From assembly GCA_000497125.2 (NCBI GenBank), contig CM035320.1:132001-196000 (forward strand): a stretch of 64,000 bases of DNA. The letters run 5' to 3'. This document shows, piece by piece, positions 39,172 to 53,496 of the stretch; the first letter of the stretch is position 1; each line of letters opens with the position of its first letter. Source of the DNA: Spironucleus salmonicida (lineage: Eukaryota > Fornicata > Diplomonadida > Hexamitidae). Position numbers and translations under genes: made by a program. The notes below the pieces were generated by a model that was given only the letters and a program-made list of their open reading frames with translations, did not search any database and was not told where the DNA came from.

Positions 39172-40995
39172 TCACTTCGCATATTAAGGAACTTAATTTA
39201 TTAACCCCTGAGAACTATTTGCCTATTAACGCGTAATTTCTTATATTCTGGTAGGCATAACGATAGAATCTCTCCTAGTATTGACTCCCTTTTTCTTGAT
39301 AATTAAAAATACTGATAATATGATGAATCCTACTAGTACCAACGCTAGGACAACGATTCCTGCAACCAAACCGCTATCGGAGCCCAATTATTTTTATTCA
39401 ATTTCCTCACATCTTAGGATCTCAAAGTTGAACAATTATCCTTCTTCACATTTTGCCATAACGCACTATTCGCGAATAAGTTCAAACCCAGGTTTACATA
39501 CCGTGCAAAATTCGTTTATCAGTGCATTCTCTGAACTACATGTGCTACACTTAGTATTGTTGTCTATTAAATGGGTTTGGCACACGCAGTTTCCGTTTTC
39601 ACACTTTCCCTTATCTGCGCACTCAGTATTGTTATAGATACAGTTTTTGTTTATACATTCGTTGTTTAACATCTGATAATTGGCCAGGCAGGACTTGCAG
39701 CCTGTATTGGGGTCCGCATTGTCATCGGTACATTTGCAGATTCCAGAGCTTTGGCAAACTCCTTTATAGTTACATATCGTGTCGCCAGTTATACATTTTT
39801 CTGGTCTGCAGTCTTTAGCTATTAAAGAACCAAAATAAATTGACCCAGGAAGACATTCTTCACATCCTTTTCTTGGATCATTGAATTTATAACTTCCACA
39901 AGAATCACAAACTAATTCATTGCCTATAAGTTTACATCTACCACGCCCTAAGCATGATTCTTGCGAAGTTATACAAAGATCTAGCCCGCATTAAAGTTAA
40001 CCAAACTAAAGTTGTGAATAGCCCTTAGGGCATTAACAGAAAAGACCACTAGTATCATTTTAGCATTAGCACCTTATATAGTATTGTCCTACACAAATTC
40101 CATTATTATTACATATGGAATTATTAGAAATACATTCAGGATACCCGCATTCCGTTTCATTCTTAAGGAATATCATATTATCCTCGCAATTTTAACATGA
40201 ATTACCAGAAAAAGTTGAATGACATCTGCATTATAGAGTGTCAGAATCGCAAGTTCCATGCCCGCTACACTATGTCTTACCAGTTGTACAGAAATCTTAC
40301 AGGCAAATTTCATTAATGAGTTTATACCCTGATTCACATTAAAAACAACTATACGAGGAGTCAAAGTTACCTGAACATGAGCAAAAGCCAGAGCGGTTGC
40401 ATTCTCCGTGGCCGTAACAAACAGTATCCCCAGTGATACAATATTCGTCCACGCAAACTTTATCTTCAAATGGCTTGATAATTTGATAGCCTTTGAGGCA
40501 ACCACTGCATCCTTATCTTGGATCATTTCCAGTAAATTTTCCGCAACCATCACAAACAAATTCTCTCTTAAATACATCAGCTTGTAATTTGCAGGTGGAA
40601 CGCCCGAAACATACATTATCAGAAGCACCACACAGATATTCAGCACATTCTGCACTAGAATTACTAATTTGCTTGAAACCGGGCTGGCACTAACAGTATT
40701 TTCCAGAAACATTTCCCGAGCATATGCATTTATTCGCACTAGAACATGTACCATTGTCGCTGCAAATAGTGTCTTTTATCACACAAGATGCGTTAGCACA
40801 CTCAGTTTTATTATTTACCATAACCATCCCCTCTGAGCATTCAGTGCACTAACGGCCGGTAAAGTCATGGTAGCAACGACATGAATTACTTTCATTTAAA
40901 CATTCACCATGTCCTCCACAAATAATATTACCTATGATACATTCATTAGAGTAACACTAGCTTCCAATAGACGATTATCCCTAGGGGCACGTCAT
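39172..40995 (-). CDS. large EGF-like Cys-rich membrane protein, short copy (607 aa)
   Basis: Same protein as 7775-10255 but exactly 219 residues shorter. The frame passes from the first module directly into what is the last third of the left copy, at TTTGCAGCGACAATGG, with no frameshift. All other features are kept: EGF-like Cys repeats, one membrane segment near the C terminus and a tail of 41 residues, with Glu-to-Gln and Glu-to-Ala changes near the end. Stop is AAGTGA. Intact, so the family varies in ectodomain length. Confidence 0.88.
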
Positions 40996-42108
40996 TTATG
41001 AAGTTTCGTTTTGAAAAAAATAATAATACTTAGGTTAGTTATCAGCTTTTAAAAAATATTTCCTAAATTTAAGAATCTTATTTCATATGCTATTATGGTA
41101 AATTTATAAATATATAGAGTATTACGTAATAAATAGTTATAATAGTATTCAGTTAGTGCTAAATAGTTGAAACTTAAAAATATTTATTTGATTAATACTT
41201 ATTATTATTTATTAAATCTCATGATATATTATAGGATATTAAAATTAAAATAACAATTTGTCATAAATATTATTAAAAATAAATTAATAATCTGCATCTT
41301 TTAGTTATGTTTATTATTTTTATTTTCAAAAGCTATAAAAGTAAATATTTTAAATACTATTAAAGATATAGGAAAAGTAAATTTTTTAATTTTATTATAT
41401 AACATAAGTCTTTAATAAAAATTTAATAGTAGAATAAACATAAATAATAAAAAATAATTATAAATTATTACGTAAATACTTTAATTATTAATATTGATTT
41501 ATTAAATTTAACAATTATAAACTTAAATAATTACGTTTATTATCACTTTATCATAATAAGATGGCTAATTTGTGTTATAGACATTCATATTATTATACCA
41601 ATCTAATCATTTAATTTTAAGAGACCTTACTATAGATGTTAAAATATATTTAAAAGTGATTAAAAAAAAATTATTAATAAAAACAGTATGTACAACATAT
41701 TTTTGGCGGAAGATTTTAAAATATTATAAGGTAATTTAATGATTAATACTCTAGAATTTATTGATCTATTTACATATTAGTTTACATACTAGATTTTCAA
41801 ATATAGTATAATAATATATATATTCAGTATACGTGGAATGGATAATAAATTACTATAAATAGATGTATTAACGTTTATAGGGTAAAATTTCACGAATATA
41901 TATTATTTTCAGTTCAAATAAATATATATGAAAAACTAGTTTTAAGATACTAGCATCAGAATAGATATTTTGCATATACTTAATTATTAGATAAAGTGTA
42001 ATTATATCATTATATATTTGTTATTCATAAATCAAATCCACAAAATATTTTTTCAAATTTCACAAAAATAACTAATATTTTTTTAAGAAAACTATAATAA
42101 ATTCAAAA
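40996..42108. promoter_or_regulatory. shared upstream region of divergent CRMP/VSP pair (right arm)
   Basis: Copy of 6285-7774 without the TAA expansion: about 1.1 kb, with only a few TTA units near 41187-41215. No discrete promoter motif recognised. Confidence 0.35.
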
Positions 42109-42978
42109 ATGACAGAATCTGGCTACTGCTCAGATACTGGTTAAAACTGTAATGTAAATTATTTTTGCCCTTAACGTCTTAACCGTTAAGTATAGTGTAA
42201 ACCGTGCACTGATGATATGATTCTAGGATAAGGATGCAACTGCATCAGACGAAATGAAGTACAAAATTGTAAACAATGTTTAAATGGTGTGTGTATAAAA
42301 TGTCTTCCTGGAACTTTTCTTATTAAAAATGAATGCGAAAGTTGTTCTTCTAATTGCTTGCTTTGTGATTAGCTGGATACTTGCTAAAAATGTGCGGAAG
42401 GGTTCATTTTTAGTGAAGAGAGCAATTAATGTTAATTGCCCTGTAATATCAATAAGGATTGTTAAGATACAGGAAATGGATACTGTGATGCAGGTAAAAA
42501 GGTATGTGTTAAATGTGAGTTAAATTGTGAAATATGTTCAGATAATATATTTTGTTATAAATGCATTAGATAATATAATTTAAATTCAATTAATGGTACC
42601 TGTGAGAAATATTGTTTATAAAATGTAAATGGAAAGTATTGTAAAGATGGAAACAACATATTGTGCTCTGATGGACTCACATCTGCCTGTTACTGTGAGG
42701 GTAGGAAGAATTGTGCATCCTGTAATGCAGATAATAGCGGATGTGCTACCTGCTTTCATAATTTTGACTAAACTAAAGATGGAGACTGCTTATTTTGTAA
42801 AACAGGATATGAGCAAATAGGGGCCTATTGTTATATTTCGCAGCAGATCAATGATAATAAAATTAGCAGTGGTGCGATCGTTGGAATCGTAATAGGAATT
42901 TTAGCTCTTTGCGCTGTAGTAGGAGGTAGTTTAGCTTACTATTTTATAGGAAAAGCGAAAATAAATCTCCTGAAATGA
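42109..42978 (+). CDS. VSP-like Cys-rich tail-anchored protein (289 aa), right copy
   Basis: Copy of 5415-6284, same length, intact. MTESGYC start with the C-x6-C-x4-FCP signature, about 230 residues of CxxC repeats, Gly-rich membrane segment at about 255-280 and tail GKAKINLLK. No leader peptide. Confidence 0.85.
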
Positions 42979-44005
42979 TTCATTACTAAACTTATAAAAT
43001 AATGTACATATTTATTAAATGAAACTTAAAAAAATCAAGAAATTAAAAGCACGCAGAATTTAATTTACCTGATTTTATACTGAAATTCATATAAATATAA
43101 TACATAATGAATACTTCATATTTAAAAATTACTGTTTGGAGTTAGTAATAAGATTATGAATATAAAGTTTATTGTTTTATAAAAATAATAGAAATATACT
43201 AAATTTATTAATATTTATATCTAATATATTTTTTAATTATATAATAACTATTAAATTTATCTTAACTACTTAATACACGAAAAGTAATTGGTCATAAAAT
43301 GAAAATAACATTAATAAATCACATAACTGATTATAGTTTGCCACTGAGATGTCAATTTTAGTTTCTTAGAGTTTTAAACCAAATATATTAGTTATAATGA
43401 AAAATAAATAGAAGTATTTTTTCATTAACATTTCATGTATTCATATGTTTATGTAAACAGTTATCATACAATCATTATTCAATTTATTTAGTAAACATTG
43501 AAGATATAGTTGGCAATATTTATACTTCTGCAAATTTATTGCTGATAAGTAAGAAGAATAACTGAAATTTATCTATATACAACAAGTAGAGCACAACAGT
43601 ATACTTGTGTTTTAGTCATAGGCCTTCATTGACTATTAATGAATAAATTAAAGAAAACTGTTTAAAGCAATATACTTAAAGGAATTTTTACATATATATC
43701 AATTATATACAAATAATATAAGATTATTTTATAAACATTTTCCTAATATTTCGAGTACTATCAGAAATAACCTAAAATTGATGAGTCTATCATAATTAAA
43801 AAATAAACTCTATATATTCAATTATAATTCTATGGTACAAAAAAGGATATATGTTTAAACTTTTTATTAAAATTATATGTCGATTTTCAAAATGACTTAA
43901 AGCAGCACCTTTACTATTTCAATTAAAAACTATGACACAAATAATTTTTGTCTAGTAATTGGGATATGCTCAGTATAATATAAACCTTAAACTGACTACG
44001 TCAGA
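42979..44005. other. AT-rich intergenic region (repeat arm)
   Basis: Copy of 4388-5414; no gene recognised. Confidence 0.5.
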
Positions 44006-44293
44006 ATGGGATCTGGATACGCCTGCGTGACCGGAACTCCTGTGCTATATTGTACTTAATGCGCAGATATATCATGGTTAAATACATTGCAGGTGTATTT
44101 GTAATCGTGTAACTTTGCAAATTTTACGTGCAAGATTGTGGGAATGTACTGGTAGAGAAACATGCACAAAATGCAAATATGGCTGGGCTTTCGACTAGGC
44201 TGCAAAACTTTTGATAACGCGGTCGTTAATGCATGCACGATCTACAGGGGGAGCTAAGATGAAACAAAAACGTATGTGATCCTTCTGCGAATC
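44006..44293 (+). pseudogene. 5' fragment of decayed VSP-like gene
   Basis: Right-arm copy of the 5' part of the pseudogene at 3733-4387. It starts MGSGYAC and holds the same frameshifted Cys-rich pieces. At 44291, within the codons for CDPSA, it is cut and joined to annexin-like sequence, so the 3' half of the VSP-like gene is absent here. Confidence 0.7.
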
Positions 44294-44493
44294 TGTGCGC
44301 CCAGCTGATTCACCACGCAATAAGCGGATTTGGGACAGATGACAGCTTGCTGATTAGCGTCACGACCCTATTTAGAGATCGGTACTATGACTGGATCCAG
44401 TAGGCGTATCCTGGGAATATTAGCAGAGCTATCAGGGGTGATACCAGCGGGTGGTACGAAAAGGGGTTGCTAAGCATGTGGAATCTGAGTTGA
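44294..44493 (+). pseudogene. alpha-giardin (annexin) C-terminal fragment
   Basis: About 65 codons read as one annexin repeat: LCAQLIHHAISGFGTDDSLL, then an RDRYYDWIQQAY block and GDTSGWYEKGLLSMW, ending in TGA. The GFGTDD calcium-loop motif and the DTSGxYEKxLLxMW end are typical of the last annexin repeat. Alpha-giardins are the annexin family of diplomonads, linked to membranes and flagella. No ATG is in frame: the 5' part has been replaced by the duplicated VSP fragment, and a TGA lies about 50 bp upstream in frame. No intact copy is in the window. Stop lacks the AGTGA context. Confidence 0.85.
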
Positions 44494-44577
44494 ATTTTTA
44501 GTTATAGTTTAATCAAGTTTGTAAATTTTTAATACGCGTATTATATATTTAATAACATAAAAACCAAATTTCATAAA

Positions 44578-44991
44578 ATGAATATCGAGTAAATCATAAA
44601 GTTGCACGAAGAGATTATCAAGGCGTTGAAGTAAAGTACAGTGGATATATTAACACCAATATTAGCATAACCATTGCCAATTTCTGAATATTTTCTCTTT
44701 GTGCAGTTAGCTGCAGCTTCTCCGCATTTGGCGATTCACACATTAGCCTAGTAGACAGGAAGAGATAAAACTATTTTCCAGGATATATTATACTAATTGT
44801 AGGGATTTGTAAATAAAAATTACGATAACGAGCTAACTCTAAGCGAACTTTCTGAATAAATAAAGTTTAAGAAATCACAAATGGGACCTGTTCCTGACAT
44901 TTTTAAAGAATAATCTGAAAATGAATCGAAAATGTCAGACATTGTTAAACAATTAGTCAGAGATCATAATTTTAAGACTGACTAAAAGTGA
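44578..44991 (+). CDS. hypothetical protein (137 aa)
   Basis: Frame starts MNIEQIIKLHEEIIKALKQS, ends in AAGTGA, and is predicted largely helical. No Cys, membrane segment or known motif. It lies 63 bp upstream of EF-2 on the same strand. Conserved-looking composition and the typical stop context support it; function unknown. Confidence 0.68.
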
Positions 44992-45054
44992 TTATTATTT
45001 ATAATTTACAATATATTTTTTCTAATTCAAAAATAATTTCCATTCCTTTGTAGA

Positions 45055-47580
<2,526 letters not shown>

Positions 47581-47919
47581 TATTAATGACTTGTTTCTTA
47601 TTTTTTAATTTAGTTAATTTAGAAATTAATAATATAATTATATATGTATTAATATATGATGCGATTAAATATCTAGTAAGTAATTATAACAGAGTTTATT
47701 CTAGTATATATGATAATTTGTAAGTTATTAGTGTATATTTTCTAAGAGCTTTTAAAAAATAATTTATAATATACATAATATAAATGCTACTTCTATGATA
47801 ACCTCTATAAAAACTGATTTTGCCTTAACTCATTAATATATATTATAAGATATAGTGTAATTAATAGTATAATTATATTTATAACATTTATTAAATATAT
47901 TACGATGCATATTTGAAAT
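47581..47919. other. AT-rich intergenic region
   Basis: 339 bp between EF-2 and the next plus-strand gene. Nothing recognised. Confidence 0.5.
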
Positions 47920-48288
47920 ATGGGATGCGCATCAAATTAATCTTAACCTATTAAATCTGATACAGAGCTAAATTATGAATAAGGCAAATCAGATATAAAC
48001 TTCGAGAAATTTATTGAAACTAAATAATAACCTTAATTTTCAACTGATATGCCTAAATTAGACAACATAGGAAATAATTTAGATCTTGCCCTTGAGAAAT
48101 ATAAAGTTTTAAACTCAGAACAAGAAAGAAAGGTTACATCTATACTGAAAATGGGTTTACCATCAACTTCATTTGATTATTATACTCCAGACTAAGGTGA
48201 GGCGTAAGGTAAACATGTTTAATTGGAAACGAAATTAGATTGTGACGTAGATAGCATTTAAGAAGAGGAAGATTACAAATAATAGTGA
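47920..48288 (+). CDS. small protein with N-myristoylation/palmitoylation motif (122 aa)
   Basis: Starts MGCASNQSQPIKS. Gly2 with Ser at position 5 fits an N-myristoylation site and Cys3 a neighbouring palmitoylation site, so the protein is probably anchored to the inner face of a membrane. The rest is hydrophilic and ends in an acidic stretch (SIQEEEDYK) followed by two Gln codons TAA TAG and TGA. No domain recognised. The related-looking gene at 53012 lies on the other side of the large gene. Confidence 0.7.
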
Positions 48289-48589
48289 TTTTAATAATTT
48301 ATTAGTGATACAATCTGGAATGTATCAATTTTAACAATAAATTGATATTTGTGAGTCTTTTATAAAAATATTATAGAGAAGATCGCATAATTATTTTTAA
48401 TCCTTAACAATAAACTATACATGAAATATATTGATAATTAAACCATATATGTGTTCATTTGCTATATTTATGCTTTTATTTATACAAATAAAACTAGTCA
48501 TGAGAATTAGCTTGAAATGTTTTAACCAGTAATATTTATTTATTATATATATATTGAATCATTTATTTTCAATTCCACTCCAGAATCAT
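48289..48589. other. AT-rich intergenic region
   Basis: 301 bp. Nothing recognised. Confidence 0.45.
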
Positions 48590-51500
48590 ATGGAATTAAC
48601 ACAAAGAGATACTCGTCAATTAAATTCTTAAAATTCTTACTTTCTAGTCTCTTAAAATTCTTTATACAATAACTTTATCAGTTTATAGCGAAGAATTTCA
48701 AAAGGTATTCAATAAGGTCAAGTTATTGATAGTAAGAATTAATTTTAGCTACAGCAAAAAACAATTGAATATCCACGATTTATAAACAATAGAAACACGT
48801 CAGTTTAATTATCTATAGTCCCATAATCACCATTCGTATAATCCTAAGGTATGCCATCTTTATTTATTTTACCTTATGAGGATTCAAAATGGTTCTAACC
48901 ATTAGCATCAATGGCATCTTATACATAAATATCTGTTACTAACAAGCAATAGTAATTGATATGGTCATTGGAGAGAAAAAAGAAGATCTTACACGAACTT
49001 GCAATTGCATGTAAAGATTCTTTATTTATGAAAAAGTCTAAAAAATAGGAAGCACACATAATAAAATATGCTATTAGTTAAAGCTAGCAGGTGTATAGTT
49101 AAATTTTAAAATCATAGACTTAACGAAATGTGTCAGAGGCCTTTATAAATTAAATAATGTAGGAACGAGGATCTATTGGCGTATAGGGCAATATATCACA
49201 TCTTATATATAAAAAGTCAACTATCTCATCTATTTTAGAATTAATTCCATTAAATATGTAAGCTGAAAGATTAGGGGAAGTATTTCCCGGTGATTCTCAT
49301 CTTCAGCGATTTACAGCATTATATTTGCTTAAAGCCTTTTAATGCGGATAAAAATATGCAGTTATATCTTTACCAGATGGTAATTAAAAAGTTTTACTAA
49401 GATATTTATCTACATTTTATAAAATTAATAAGTCCCCTTAGCTTTAACATAGTAACCGAAGTTTAATCATATTTACTTAAAATGGACTATCTTTTATTTA
49501 AAATGAAGATTTTAGATCATTTTATAATTCAGTGACAGTAAAAATTGTATTAATTGATCAAGATTGTAGAATATAAAGAAATCCAGGTAGAGAGCGATCA
49601 AGAAAACATGAAATGTATAATTTTTCATCAGATAAAATGGAATTTTTTAAGATACAAGAGAAAACTCACTAAAATGATGTATTTGTTTTTGAATCTGGAT
49701 ATACAGTAAATATTGTAATTGTAGAAATGGCAGCCCTCGATAAAGAAGAGGATTTGCAAAAAGCGATTAGATAAGTTTAAGAAGCCACAAAAATTTATGA
49801 GTATGACTCATAAGTCGTTTATCATCTGGATTCTTATATGAGAAAAAAAGGCCTTAAAAAGTTGCCATTTATCTAAACTAAGTTTAAAATTGTTATTTTA
49901 TCTGAGATGAATCCTAGATCATGGGTCGATATTATCCAGATCCTGCTATGTGATTAGGTTAGAGAAGCAGATGTAAAAATACACCTTTAAGATAAATGTA
50001 GAAATTATCTTAAAAATGTTTATTATAAACCAACATAAGCTATTATAGAAAAATCGGTCTGCACAATAGAATATTAAGAAAAAAAGATATACCTTTCCGG
50101 AAAATCAGCCGAACTAGCAAATGAATATTCTGAAACATAACTTTTAGGATAAGTAGCCTCTATTATTCTAGATGAATAACTTTAGCCACATCTGTCTATT
50201 TTATAGGATTCTCCTTCTATTAAAGAAGGTTTACAAAACTAAATTTATGAATCATTGTCAAATATGAAGTTTCAAAATTAGTTTTAAGACAGTAAGGTAG
50301 CATCATGTTTATAAGAGGATCTACCTGTTTTGTGTGCAAAAACTATGATGAAATTTGTTTAACATAGAAGCGTTTAATTATCAAAACCTGTTATTTAATA
50401 GGATTAAACTATTTGTCAAGCAATGTACTAAATGGAAAGACTATAACAATGTTTAAGTACAAATAAAGATTCATTATCAATTAATTTAGATTTACCAATA
50501 AAATTGAATAGAGTTTCAGCATATAATAAAAGCAAAAGATTAGACATTGATATTTTTTCACGAAATTAGCTTAAAAAGTAATTGAAAATTGTATCTAGAG
50601 ATGTCATTAGACGGCTTCCTGTATAATTATAGTTTAGATTTACATAAGCAGCTCTACAAGAAAAAGTTGGTAGGGATGATTGGCGGCGAAGAGCAGTCAA
50701 ATATTCATAGTCTAGAAATATTAAAGTAGAGTACAATCAATTTTTATTTCCTGATCTGGACATTTTAAATATAAGTTTGAGTCCATTTGAATTTGTTACT
50801 GAAGTATATAACAAAGTGTAATAGAATTTATAATTTATACAAAATTTACCACAAAAGCAGTTTTAAATGAGATTACCTTATGATATTGTTTGTATTAATC
50901 CTACTAGCGAAAATAAAATAGAATTTGTAACTAAGTAATAGGCATCCCATACATTTTTCTTTTAGTCATTTGATATAAATAGTCATATTGACAATGTTTT
51001 TATTACAATTTAAGATTCTGATTTCCCTTAAAATAAATTATGCTGTCTACCTAGATAATAAAAACATCCTATATTTGTAATGTTAGACAACATATTAAAT
51101 ATATAAGTCCAGAAATATTTTGAGACAGAAACTATTATATAAAAAGCTAACAAGATTAAAATAAATTTGATTCCACTACGAGTAATTACAAAAATAATCA
51201 TTTTTTGTGACATAAATGATGTAAGTATATATAGATCTTATCTTTCTAAATAGTACGCTTTTATTTATAAGTAATGCAGGTTTTTAGTTACTGCTGATCT
51301 GCTAGAAATAATAAGTTATAATCCATCAGTTTTGATAATAACTCCAGGGCCAAGTTAAAAGAAAGTAGAATATGCAATTAAAGAAATGGTTTTTAAGGCA
51401 AATGTTTAAGTTCATAACATTTAAATTGATCAGTTTTAATTTAACTAAACTTATAAAAAAGTTACAGAAGACCGTGTTATAAATGCATGCAACTTAATTC

Positions 51501-52870
51501 CAAAAACCCATTATTTAAAGAATAGAATTGATCCATATCTTCAAGGATCAAAAACATTTGAGAAATAAATAGAATAATAGGTCGTTGAACTCCAAAAATG
51601 TTTAAAATACAATACTGGTATTTATAATCTACTACGTGCAAGTATGTATGCGCCATAAAAAATAGAGACCAATATTAACACTTAAGAGCAAATAAATTAT
51701 AAAATATACACAAACACTTTCAGTAAGCATTTATAAATGGGAAATGGTGCATATTTATGCATAAATGATAAGCAACTTAACGAATAAAAATATTTCATTA
51801 AACTTTTTATTAAAAATTCAATAAAGCTAGATAAGATTTTATATTATAACCACTGCTTAAGATTAAGCAAATAAACAATAACACCTATTTCAACTTAATA
51901 GAAATAAACTAGATAAAATCATTATAAACCATTCAACTATTACAAATTTATTGGATAACTAGATACATTTATGAACTTTAAAGGTTAAATTACTTAGCTG
52001 GATGGAATCAATATACTGTAAAAAGCAAGTATTTTTATAAAGTAAAATCCATTTGAACGATGTTATTTGCCTAGATGTTGTATGATGTAAGATATTTCAT
52101 AATATTTATTCTAAGTAATTTAGATAATTTAAAAACATTCAACACCAGTCTCATAAGTTAAGCTGTTTACTATAAAGGAATCATTTTATGATTAAATGTT
52201 GCATTATATGGATTCATTGCATCTCTATGCTTATTAAACTTAGTCAGTACCTCATGTTGATCTTAAATCTATTTCTTTAGCAATATAATATTAGCGGATT
52301 CAGTATTCATAGCAGCAATAGTAAATGCCATAATAGTAATTACAATATCTACATAAAGTATTTTAACATATTCATTAATAATTCGTTGAATAACCAAAAT
52401 ATTTCTCTTTATAATCTTAATTAAATGTTTTTGCTACTTTATCTAAGAGAATTCACTCAAATTATAATTCTATATTCGTTTAATCAAATTAAAATACATC
52501 TCAGAATATTAAGCATTAAATAAAACCACCTCTATATTTATAACTTGAATAAAAGCTTAAGTAAGATTTAACTTATTAAAATTTACTGTAGATAAGTTCA
52601 TAGATTTATACTTAAGATAAAAATTGCTAAGATGGACTAAAGTTTTAGTCTATTTCTGGTTTTTGTTTGAATGTAAATAGATCTATTTTTATTACAGAAA
52701 GTAAAGGCAACTTAAAATTTAGACATAATAATGAGTTGTTTGTCCATAGGCATGAGTTTGAGCGAAAAAATATTATTATAGGCTTCCAAGGAACTGAAGC
52801 AACATAACCTTTATAAATTGACTGTACAGATGTTATTGAAGGTATTAGTTTAGTTTTTGATTTACTTTGA
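48590..52870 (+). CDS. very large protein, possible HSA plus degenerate SNF2 ATPase (1426 aa)
   Basis: One open frame of 1427 codons with very many TAA/TAG Gln codons. Residues about 124-170 (IWSLERKKKILHELAIACKD and on) resemble an HSA helix as found in INO80, SWR1 and SWI/SNF ATPases. About 60-270 residues further come blocks aligned in spacing with the SNF2 N-lobe: LQRFTALYLLKAF (compare LRxYQxxGLxWL), SLIIFTQNGLSF (LIVxPxSVLxNW), VNIVIVEMAAL (motif II) and FKIVILSEMNPRSWVDIIQ (LLLTGTPxQNxLxELW). The Walker A position reads LPDGNQKV and the DEAH position VEMA, so ATP hydrolysis would be lost. The C-terminal 900 residues are not recognised. Stop is CTTTGA. This is my by-eye alignment only; an unrelated large protein remains possible. 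Confidence 0.8.
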
Positions 52871-53011
52871 TATGATTTTTTTCGATTTCTTTAATATTGT
52901 AGCTAATTGTTTGAATGATTATTAGATTCTTAGATTTTAAAAAAAAGTAACGTGATTGTCTAAATTTAGAATATTTATACTAATTATACATAAATATTGG
53001 TATATGCAAAA

Positions 53012-53434
53012 ATGGGTAATTGTGTTAGTAACAACACAATTATTTCTAGTTTATCTACCGATAAACCTATATCCCAACCATCATCTAGAGTACCATCATT
53101 ACATTTTGTTCATGTTTAGCCATAATAAATAATACCATCAAATATACCAATTTTAGAAATTGATTTTGATCAGTCAGAAATGCCATCAACATAAGCAGAT
53201 AACGACATAAAACTCAATAAATTTGATAATTCTTCACTAAACTGTTAATTATCTCCAATTTCCTAAAGGATACCATCCGTTTCTTCACATGTTTACTCTA
53301 CGTTAGCATAAAAAATAGAAGAAAACGACGTTTTCTCAGACAGTGACATATCATCAGATTTAGAAGAGGAAGGATACACAGAGAATAAGTTATAGGATTT
53401 CCAATCTATAGATTGGAAGAATCTCAAAATGTGA
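53012..53434 (+). CDS. small protein with N-myristoylation/palmitoylation motif (140 aa)
   Basis: Starts MGNCVSNNTIISS. Gly2 and Ser6 fit N-myristoylation and Cys4 could be palmitoylated. The middle is Ser/Pro-rich and the C terminus acidic (SDSDISSDLEEEGY). Similar in size and design to the MGCASN protein at 47920, although no clear sequence similarity beyond the two ends is visible. Likely a peripheral membrane protein. Stop is ATGTGA. Confidence 0.7.
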
Positions 53435-53496
53435 CTTACAAGGAATATCTATAATAATTTATATATTATTTCTTACATATTTTTCATTTCTATTGC

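Larger units (their letters stand above)
34336..44291. repeat. right arm of large inverted duplication
   Basis: Reverse-complement copy of 4102-15075. It carries the same genes in the same order, inverted. It lacks the expanded TAA run and one 657-bp CRMP module, and has a 17-bp tandem duplication near 35540-35575. Substitutions and small indels are scattered, so the two arms are distinct and not exact copies. Beyond 44291 the sequence joins an alpha-giardin fragment. Confidence 0.95.
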
